Below, piece by piece: positions 10,108 to 19,313 of a stretch of DNA of 20,665 bases. The stretch is from NCBI GenBank assembly GCA_937898445.1, contig CALEJY010000236.1:1-20665 (forward strand), written 5' to 3'. This stretch comes from an uncultured Candidatus Melainabacteria bacterium (GTDB lineage: Bacteria > Cyanobacteriota > Vampirovibrionia > Gastranaerophilales > Gastranaerophilaceae). A model generated the notes under the pieces. The model was not told where the DNA came from and did no database searches. It was given only the letters and a program-made list of their open reading frames with translations. The translations under genes and the position numbers were made by a program. Numbering within the stretch: position 1 is the first letter of the stretch; every line of letters starts with the position of its first letter.

Positions 10108-11085
10108 ATCAGTTGCTGCAGAAAGCACCTAACTTATCATTAAGTCAACCTATAGGTTTCCTGTACTTCGTTTAGAGAAACTTTCAGCTATTTTTGGATC
10201 TACTCCTTCAAAATTCATCTAAGGTAATCCATTAAGTGTTAATGTTTTTGGATTATTCTTTGCTCTACCAGCAATTCTCTAAGTAGTAAAAGCAAATGTA
10301 GCATGTTCTATATTCTAAGTTCTTATAGCATCGTTTAAATAGTAATGCCAAAGGAATGATGCCTTTTCTGCATTAGCTGCAATACCAATCACATTCTTAC
10401 CAACCATGTTAATATACTACATTGTAAATTTAGTAATTGGATCTAATAAAGTAAGTTTAGAATTTTCTTCAGCTCCATTACCATATTTATTAGAAGCATT
10501 TCTAATTACATCCATATCAATTGGAGAATATGCAGTAATCATATTTCTTAAACTTTGAATAGTATTCTAAATATGAGAAGAAATAAAATTCTTACTTATT
10601 TCCTATGAAAGTTTTGCAGGAATTTCTGTCTATTCGTGAGTTATTAAATTCTATAATACTTTATTTCCATACTTATTATGATATGAAACATTTATATTAT
10701 TTTTACCACCATGCTCATAAGGTTTAACTTTATACAATTTGTTTAAAAGATTAGCATAAAGTTCTATTCTTTTTGCTTTTAATTTATTATTTTCTGGATC
10801 TTTCTTTATTAGATTATCGACCTTTTCTATATTATTTACGTCAATATTAATATCTACAATATTATTTAATGATTCTAATAAAGTTGGATCAGTATTACTG
10901 CTAGTTAAACTAGCTCTAAGTTTAGCTTCATTACTAATAAAATTATATACTAAATGCTTTGGTTGAGGTAATTTTTCAGAAGCTTCTAATGTTTCAATAG
11001 AAGAAATATCAAATAAATTACTCCAACCTATATAACGCCCATTATCATCAAAACTTAAACCCATGATATATGCTTTATCAATATC
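10108..11085 (-). CDS. virion RNA polymerase gene, exon 2 (326 aa, begins with the catalytic Asp-Ile-Asp)
   Basis: This exon runs without TAA or TGA from GAT ATT GAT AAA (Asp2396-Ile-Asp2398-Lys) to the final GAT before intron 1. Its first three residues complete the catalytic Asp-x-Asp-x-Asp loop begun in exon 1. Later blocks are typical of the family as I know it: KHLVYNFISN, LLDPITKFTMQYINMVGK, the Gly-Lys-Asn-Val-Ile-Gly-Ile-Ala loop, FFWHYYLND, and NLQVDLMISQVLSAATD at the end. Several glutamines are TAG, including the one in MISQVLSAATD. A standard-code caller sees only a 137-aa piece near 10651-11064, starting at the internal MGLSFDDNGR. Confidence 0.88.
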
Positions 11086-12119
11086 CGATTTATCTCATGT
11101 CTTTCAACACAAGTCCGACTATATCATCATTATATTAAAATATAATGTCTCGCACTTCGGAACCTGACTCCTGCAATTTTATAAATTCTTCCTTAGTTAA
11201 ATCCTTTCTTATTTTATATAGAAAAGATGGAACTTGCTCTATATATGGTTTTACTATTTTAATAAACTTTTCGCAATCTAGTTCAGAACTAGACGCTATA
11301 GAATAAGTACCTTTTCCTTCTTTAAAAGGTCTGAAGTGTATACCCCATACTTCATCAAAGTAACTTATTATTGTTTTAATAGTGGTTTCATCAACACATG
11401 TAGCTATCTTAATAGTGTGTTGAATAGAGCTTCTTTGCTTTGATGTGTTAACATTAATACATCCATCGTCCATATACCAGATGGCTAAACCTAGAGGATT
11501 TAACCATTCTAATAGTTTTCTAGTAATAGTTTTCTTTGGAACGTAAACAGACCTACGCAGTGCTTTTATAGTTGGGATAAGAGACATCTGTGAGTACAAC
11601 ACTTCTTTTCCAGTATTATATCCGCACTTGGATATATATTCTTTTACCCCATTATTCTTAATTCCATAAGTGTTTAATAAGTTAACTTTCCACTCTAAAT
11701 ACTCTCTCTGCAGGGTAGAATGAGATAGTTTAAACACATAATTACTAGATATAGTTCCATCTCCTATTAGAAGAGCTATTAATAGACTCTTCTGTTCCTT
11801 ACTAAGTCGAATAAATTTTCTTTTTGTCATACCTCGTTTAATAAAGTTAGTTTATTTAAACGAAGGTTCCTACTCCCTCTCGGGATAGTCTGTGAACCTT
11901 CATCCTTATAAATATACAAGAAATTTTGTCAATTAACAAGTCCTTCCTGTAAATATTTATCTAGGACGCTTGGCTGCGGATTGTCCAATCCTACATGCTT
12001 TTTACTATGTCAGCAATAGTTAGTTGCTGCCTTTAGATGTATTCCTACTCTAAATTAGTACATATAGGCTCTAAGAAGTTCCCCGCAATTTACGAGATTT
12101 AAAGACTACAACTCTGTTT
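11086..12119 (-). ncRNA. group I self-splicing intron 2 (1,034 nt) carrying a homing endonuclease gene
   Basis: The core elements are textbook group IA. P is AAATTGCGGGGAACTTC and continues TTAGAGCC (12067-12091). Q is AATCCGCAGCCAAGC (11968-11982). R is TTCACAGACTATCC and S is GATATAGTC. P7 pairs GACTAT (11885-11890) with ATAGTC (11117-11122). P1 pairs exon GACUAU (12120-12125) with the guide GUAGUC (12104-12109), five Watson-Crick pairs plus the splice-site U-G. The last base is G at 11086. The endonuclease ORF lies between R and S, so it sits in the P8 loop region. Insertion falls between codons, inside the most conserved site of the polymerase, as is usual for homing introns. About 290 nt before the ORF and 49 nt after it are ribozyme sequence. 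Confidence 0.93.
11135..11830 (-). CDS. LAGLIDADG homing endonuclease, intron-encoded, 231 aa
   Basis: The protein carries two LAGLIDADG-type motifs: LLIALLIGDG (residues 16-25, acidic Asp24) and LGLAIWYMDDG (residues 113-123, acidic Asp122). The second has the IWYMDDG form of the LAGLIDADG_2-type family of single-chain enzymes. Such enzymes cut the intronless allele at the insertion site so that repair copies the intron; the expected target here is the polymerase Gly-Ser-Asp-Tyr-Asp-Ile-Asp region. It lies in the P8 loop of intron 2, on the same strand as the host gene. It starts at ATG 11828-11830, preceded by GAGG only 1 nt away, and ends in TAA. All its glutamines (about seven) are CAA or CAG, with no TAG, unlike the exons around it, so it can be read under either code. 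Confidence 0.93.
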   Translation of the reverse strand: MTKRKFIRLSKEQKSLLIALLIGDGTISSNYVFKLSHSTLQREYLEWKVNLLNTYGIKNNGVKEYISKCGYNTGKEVLYSQMSLIPTIKALRRSVYVPKKTITRKLLEWLNPLGLAIWYMDDGCINVNTSKQRSSIQHTIKIATCVDETTIKTIISYFDEVWGIHFRPFKEGKGTYSIASSSELDCEKFIKIVKPYIEQVPSFLYKIRKDLTKEEFIKLQESGSEVRDIIF

Positions 12120-15100
12120 ATAGTCTGAACCCTGTAACCATGTCTACCATGCAGTTACAAAACATTGTCCAGTTTTTACTCCAGTATAACCTACAGTTTT
12201 CATTTTCATAAACGATTGTAGTGTTTGTGCTGGAATACGAGAAGCTGTAACGTATAATGATTTAAGAAATGATGTATATAAATTAGTCTATAATGAATCT
12301 TGATAATTATTTAATGCATCTTCTAACCCTTTAATATTAAATTTATCTTTTTCTATTTTAGCTTTTTTAAATAAAGGAATTACATTGTTTATATAATCAT
12401 ATAAATTTTTATCATACTTTATATTATTAGCAAAAGAAGTAAGTGCTTTCTAAACAGATTTACCAGATTGTAAAGTCATTTTTCTATTAAACTAAACTCC
12501 GCTATAAATATCAGCTTTATATATTTTAGATAATATTGTCCCAATAGCCTTATCAATTTCTTGCTCGAATCGCTAATTCTAAGTTAATACTTTTACTTTT
12601 TCTTCTCCCTTGTCATAATAAGTTTGAGTTAAATCTTCTTGAGTAAAATTTCTTTTTTCTAAAACTCTTCTAAGATTTGTTCTATTTATATTATAAAGAT
12701 TATATCCTATTTGTGTATCTCCATTCTATGTTTCTGTAACTTTATGTTTAGAAATAAATTCAATATATTCTAACACTCGTCCATCATCTACTCTGAAGTT
12801 CTTTTGATTTTTAACTGGAACTCCATTCTACATAAATTTATTAGTTTCTTTATTATAAGTTACATCGTTGTTTACTATTTCTCTACCTATTTCAAATAAA
12901 GGAATATTATCATTCGTAACGAAATATACTCTATTTACAATTTCTGGAGAATCAGGAGATATATCATTATACTATGTTTTATATTTACGTTTACTTATAT
13001 TACTCCACTCTCTATAAAAAGATTCACAATTTTCATTATTTTTCTATAATGGTTTTAATGTAATATACAAATGCTCTCCGTTTCTTTTAGTAAACGTAAT
13101 ATCATAATTTTCTGAATCTAAAGTAGATTTTGGAATCTAGAAATAATCCTTTCCTTCTTTCATAATATCTACTAATGAATCTCCCTCAGATATACCAAAT
13201 TTAGATGTATATAAGTTAGACATTATAATTTCAGCAGAATCATTTTTTAAATTATGAACTTTATATTTTTCTTTATTTTCAGCTGTAAATATCCCTTCTT
13301 CAACTTCTTTAAAGGCTTGGTCAATATCATATTTTGCACGAATTTCTTTTATTCTTGCTTCTAGTGTATCATCATCTAAATTCTATTTAGATAATTGATG
13401 TATTTCTTTAATTTGACCTTTAACTCTCCAGTGATTAAATATATTTGTATGATGAGTTACTTTATTTTCATCAACATAATCCCATTCTATTCTTACAGGA
13501 GCTAGATTCCTAGGAACTGTTATATCTTTCTAAAAAGAGATTTGAATATCATTATTATATACTGGAATTTTTATTCTTCTATTAGTAGCCTTGTTTATAA
13601 CATCCCTCTTTTCTACTTCTGTAAATCCGAGTTTTGCAAATCTTCCTATACCATGAATACCACCTTTAGTTAGTTCTCCATAAGTTGATAATTTATGATT
13701 TTCAGGGATTATTAAAGCACAAGCTTTAAATAGTTTTTCTTTCTATTCTGGGGTAAAAATATTTTCTCCACCTTTTGGCTTAAAATGAATAGCCCAACTA
13801 TCTACTTCTTTATTTGTAAAAGGATCAATATCATGAACTAATTCAAAATAACTATCTGGATCTCCTAAAGAAACACGATATGTATTATTAACTTTAGTTT
13901 CATCACCTTTCCAAGGTTTCTTAACTTCGGTTACTGTTACTCCAAATAACTTTTTTGCTAAATAAATTCTTGGATTTTCGGTAAAGTTATAATAATCATC
14001 AACCCCATTTAAAGAAATATGTAGATTTGTTTCCTAACCTAATATATTTATTTTACATAGTATATTATCAGTGGGAATAAATACATCTGGACTTTTATAT
14101 GATTTTTGTTTCTACTGTAAAGAATTTAAATGTTGTTTTACAATATCTCTATTAGCTTTAGTAATGTCTAATTCTTTAGAAGAAAATCCTTCTTCTTGAG
14201 CTTCCTTTAATACATCCTCAAACTAATAAGTTTTATATCCGTTTTCAGAAGGTATATCATAGATCATAGACATATCATAAGAAGGAACCATTACTGTACC
14301 TAAACCAGGGTATTGTCTCTTAATAGATTTTTTGTTTATATTAGAAACAAACTAACTAAGAATATTACTATAAATATTTGGATCACTAAATGGAATCTTT
14401 ATTTTATCTTCTTCGTGATTAATGTTTAGATTAAAATCATCTTTTAAAGACTTAACTATTGATTCAGCTAATCCTATATTATTCTTACCAGATTTAATAT
14501 TATTTATAATAATTCTACCAACGGCTTCATATAAATCAGAAATATTATTATTTTTTCTAAATTCTTCAATTGCATTTAATTCAATATCAGATAAATCTAA
14601 TGCAATCTAACCAAGTTGTTCATAAATTTGTTTAACGTAATCGTGATAAAAGCCATTAGCATCAAGAGAACTAATAACCTAACTAAACTCAGTCATTTTA
14701 GCTTCATCAGCAGTATGATCTGAATCCTACTGAATACCATACATATTAGATTTTACTTTAACAAAACTAAATTCTTCATCATCATACCAAGTATTTCTTT
14801 TATTAATATTTCCTGCTCCTTCCTTAACAGCACTATCATTTACTAATTTATGAATCATTGCTTGTTTTAATGGCTATTGATATTTACCAGATTCTGTTTT
14901 ATTTGCAACAGCGTTTACATATTTAGTTACTGCCATTAATGAATTCTCAGAATATACAAACGTGTTCCCATCAAATGATTGAGACCAGATTCCACCTAAT
15001 GATGAATGTAATTCAAATAATGAATCAATAGTATGTAAATTCTATTTCTGTTTCTAATTTGGATTTAATATTTTATCACTATATATATGATCACCATTCT

Positions 15101-18100
15101 CATTAAAGTAATGATATACTTTTACTTCATCTCCAACATCATTACCAAATATATCAACTTCTACTTCTACTGTATAATAGTCATTATTTTTAGCTCTACC
15201 AAAATCTCGAATTTCATAAGTACTATCACCTTTTTTATAGTATAATTTATTATTAGGTTTTATATCCTATTCAAGAATATCGGTTTGAAAATCTATTTGA
15301 TGATCGCTTTTATATTCACAACCGTTAATTAAATCAACTTTTCCAAATCTCCAATTACCATTAGAATCATGCCATCTTTTATGATGCATCTTTTTAAATA
15401 CATTATAAAGATCCACGCCATGTCCGTCTTCATTTAAATTATTACCAATGGATTCACGCATCCATTTGTTGGTTATTGCAGCAGTTGCATATTTAAATAA
15501 AGTAGATGTTCCATATCTACTATTAAAATCATGAAGAATTGGTTTCTTAATTGTGCCAACCTCATTGCAACCTAATGACATATTTTCTAGATTAGACATA
15601 ATAGGACTTTCAAGAGCAGAACCGTCGTGTGCTTCTATAGACTTCTAATCTCCAGAAAAATTAAATACAGGTGCTTTAATATCTTCTATATATGTAACGT
15701 TTATACTTTCTGGAATACCTTGTAAACTTGGTTCAATTTTAGTCATAGTACCAGACATAATTACATTACGTTTAAACTATGCATTTTCACCAAGATTTTC
15801 CATTAAATATATCTAATTATCATATACAGATTTTATAGAATTTAGTACTTTCTAATAATCATCATCAATACTATAATTTTGATTTAATTTAATTTGTTTA
15901 CTTAAATCATAAAAACTAAGATTATTAGTATCTCCAAAAATCTACGACAATGTTTTACTAATAAACTCTTCAGATAATCCCTATTTTTTAGCAGTTTTTA
16001 CAATCTAATTTCTAAGATTTAATTTAGATAAAGCTTTTATTCTATGATTTATCTCAGAACCAGTAGTCTAAAATCTTAAATTATTTCCAATAACGTTATC
16101 AATATAAAAAAATCCATTTAATGCTGGATTGAGTTCTATATCATCATCTAGATTTATGTTTTGATATAATATATTTTCTTTATGCAATTTTCCATCTTCT
16201 CCAATAATTGTTCGTTTTGCAAGAACCATATAAGTATTAGTACCTACAGATTCAGTCCATTCATCTGTACTTGCTCCAAATTTTTTAATTACACTATAGA
16301 TAGAATCATTCATTGGGAAAGCTACTCTTTGCTAAATTAAAGTACGTAAGAATTTTTTCTTTTCGTAATTTAATCTTTCATTAAGAGTTATTTCATCGGC
16401 ATATAATTCTTTTGAGAAATGATAGAGTAATTCATTAATAGTTAATTTACCTCCAGATATCTTTCTATAATGTAAATCACTATATAAAACTAAATCATCA
16501 TTAAACTATTTATTATGGTCTTTTACTAATTTAAGTAATTCGTCTTCAGTAATAGTTTGTAATTTTTCAGCAACATCTTCTATTGTTTTAACTTCAGGTA
16601 ATATTTTTTTGTAATCTTCAACTATATTATTTAAAACCTACTTATAATAAGCTCCAATAGTATCCATCATCTATTTAGTCATAAAATTATTAAAATTATT
16701 ACTACTATAAATTGAATCAGGAAATATATCACTAAGTCTTATTTTATTCATTATAAACTTAGTTTTGTCTGACTAGGTTGTACTCTATGTATAAATAAAT
16801 CCTTGATTAATTGGAATAAAGAATTTACTCATAATAGCATCTTGATATAATTCTGCTTTAGTGAAATTCTTAACTTGTTTAATTTTAAAATCACTGGTTT
16901 TTATTTCTGAATTTATAGTTACCTATTCTATAGTTGTTGGATACTTTGAAAATAATAATCTACCTGTAGCTTGATTATTAGATTCTTTTATTTGCCTACT
17001 TATTTCGGCACTTAAAAACGTAGGACTATAATTAGGAATATGATTAAAAGAAAAATCACTAATTACAGCTTTAGATGTATCTCTTTCAAGTAATGCTCTT
17101 GTTTTGGCTAACTATTTAATCCATATTTCATTACCCTAAATTACATATAACTAATCTCCATTATAATAAGTTTTAAAATATTCTCTTTTATTCGTTTCTG
17201 CATCTTTAGCAAATGTGTCAGTTACAAATTTAACAAGATTAAAACTATTATATTCTTTATTTTCTACAGCCTTTCTAAAATCTTTATAAATGTTTAAAGA
17301 TTTTAAGTTACGTGCTGCAGCTAAAAATATATTTTTATAAAAGCTAGTATTATATTTTTGAGAAATTAAAAATTCGTTTAAACCTTGAATATTTTTACTA
17401 AATTGTGTTTGAAACATATTATCTATGAATACTAATGTATCCATAAATTTCTATTCTTCAGAAGATAAATTTTCTTGAGCTATTAAAGCTACACGGTTAT
17501 CTAATGTATTATTTGGAACATGTGGTAAATTAATTTTAAAATCGTCTTGATTCATACTTTTAGAAAGTATGTTTTTACCATTTTTTTCAATAATAATAAA
17601 AATACTATTTCCGTTAATATTTATTTGATAATCTTTATTATTACTTCCTATTTTTGATGGATAAACATCTATAATAGATGTATCCATTGTATATATATTT
17701 TCATTAACTGACTAAATTACTTCAAACTTTCTACTATCAATTGAATATTTTTCTTTAACTTTAGTATCATAATTTTTAGATTCTGGATTATATGCAGTCT
17801 AAAGATAATTTAAAGATGTATTAGAATTAATAACCCCTTTTAAAGTTTGAATTAAATTATATCTTGATTTAAATCCTTTTTCTTTAAGATAATTCTATTC
17901 TATTTTATTCCAAGATTTTTTATTATCTGGATCAAATACAATTCTATAAACAGAATAAAGTACATTAATATCATTACCATCAAATTCCAATGTACTCATT
18001 TCTCGTATTACGCTTAATCCTCCACTTTTAAAAAACTTTTTAAAAATTGTCTAAATAGAATTATCAAAGTCAGAATTTAAATTTATAATTGCATTTCGTA

Positions 18101-19304
18101 AATCAACATCTGAAATTTGATTTGCTAACGATTTTAATTTAGTAAAAGTACCAACAAAATCTTTTACACTAAGTTTACCAAATTCTTCATGCTTTCCAAA
18201 ATAATCATATAAAGGAATTCGTTCTATTAAAAACTAAGAAAATTTAGACATTGTTTTTACAGCATCTGGATTTTCATCACCCCACGTTTTAATAGCATTA
18301 CTATTGCCTATAGATAATGAATATTTATATTCATAGTTAGAAAACCCAAAATCATCTTCAACTTGTATAATTGGATTTACCTAATTTTTAATATCAATAA
18401 ATTTATCTAATGAAGTTTTAAGAATAGTATCAAAATAGTCTAAATTTACAAAAGCACTAACCGCTCTATATAAATCTCTTTCCTTTGATGTAACTCCATC
18501 TAATTCTGAATTCCATCCTTTTTCAATATTGTTTAAAAAAGTACCATCATGCTTTAGTTTAGCAATAATGTTATACATTGCTGTAAATACATTATAATAA
18601 CCTGTGGATTTTCTTTTAAGTTCATCATTTACTTCTGATTCTATATATAATATTTTAGGAAATAATTTATCATTTATACGTTCATCAGAAAAATAATTTT
18701 CAATTAAGAAATTTCTTACTATTTGATATTGCTTTTCTTGATAATCAATTATATTAGAATTGAATGTATAATCATTATCAATTATCTCTCCTGTTTCTGG
18801 ATTTATAATAGATAATGTCATCATTTCATCTTGAAATTTAGTTTGGCGTAAATAATCTATTGCTGGATTAGTTGTACCAAATACGTCAGATATCATATCT
18901 TTATATCTTATTTTCTAAACTTCTTCTTCACTTATAAGGTCAGTTCCTTTTATAACTGCAGAAATAGATTTTTCTAAATCAGAAGGAGGTGTATTCTCTA
19001 ACAGTTTAGATTTTACTTTATCTAAAATTTTTTCTTTATCGTCATCTTCTATATTATTATTCTTTTCTAATCTTTCTTCAATCTAACTTATTAATTCATT
19101 TACATTCTTTAAATACTAATCTTGATTTAAAGAATTATCTAGACTAGTACTGAAGTCTTTTGACTCCAGTACTTTCTAGATTTCTTCTGAAACGAAGTTA
19201 GGAACATCCTGTACATTTTCTTCAGGCTTTATATCTTGGATGAAATATAAAGATCCAGAATCTTCGTTTTTTGAATAATTACTTTTCTTACATTTTTTTG
19301 CCAT
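12120..19304 (-). CDS. virion RNA polymerase gene, exon 1 (N-terminal 2,395 aa)
   Basis: I translated this frame end to end: no TAA or TGA occurs between ATG 19304 (MAKKCKKSNY) and the intron, while roughly fifty TAG codons (hand count) do. In-frame TAA codons at 19311 and 19314 bar any longer start; no Shine-Dalgarno is seen. The last 41 residues, from SRIPAQTLQSF (2355) through FVTAWQTWLQGSDY (2395), match the strand pattern leading into the catalytic loop of crAss-like polymerases, with Asp2394 as the first metal ligand. A second conserved-looking block, with His-Asp-Gly-Ser-Ala (1226-1230) and Gly-Thr-Ile-Lys-Lys-Pro (1250-1255), may belong to the other barrel; this is tentative. The first 150 residues are charged and probably flexible. 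The remaining 1,000 or so N-terminal residues have no motif I recognise. Confidence 0.9.
19137..19181 (-). other. 45-nt hairpin containing the first TAG codon of the polymerase gene
   Basis: The minus-strand RNA pairs AUCUAGA with UCUAGAU (7 bp), then after a 1x2 internal loop AGUACUGGAGUC with GACUUCAGUACU (12 bp, one G-U), closed by an AAAA tetraloop. It lies 123-167 nt downstream of the start codon. The first in-frame TAG of gene 3 (19176-19178, codon 43) is inside the lower stem. No U-tract follows it. Its function is unknown; see findings. Confidence 0.6.
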
Positions 19305-19313
19305 TGAATATTA

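Larger units (their letters stand above)
8018..19304 (-). other. gene 3: full-length intron-split virion RNA polymerase gene, 3,328 aa when spliced
   Basis: The spliced product joins complement 12120-19304 (2,395 codons), 10108-11085 (326 codons) and 8018-9841 (607 codons plus TAA). The three parts lie in three different minus frames, and both introns fall between whole codons, so removing them restores one frame. The junctions read Gly-Ser-Asp-Tyr | Asp-Ile-Asp-Lys and Ala-Ala-Thr-Asp | Asn-Ala-Lys-Glu. The Asp2394-x-Asp2396-x-Asp2398 motif is the metal-binding site of two-barrel RNA polymerases, the class to which crAss-like virion polymerases belong. It is longer than the roughly 2,200-aa polymerase I recall from phage phi14:2, so extra domains are probably fused, mostly N-terminal. 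In crAss-like phages this enzyme is packaged and transcribes early genes after injection. Stop codons other than TAG are absent from all three exons. Confidence 0.85.

Noticed and set aside
10139..10160. 5' splice site of intron 1 at the AACCTATAGGTT palindrome
   Set aside because: The reading frame continues past it into MISQVLSAATD, and the P1 helix with U-G is found only at 10108.
13501..13520. TTCCTAGGAA palindrome
   Set aside because: It is a short 10-bp palindrome inside coding sequence without flanking structure, expected by chance.
1118..19304. Reading the minus strand as a set of short genes or decayed pseudogenes
   Set aside because: The breaks are only TAG codons; TAA and TGA are absent over thousands of codons in single frames, and protein blocks continue smoothly across the TAGs.
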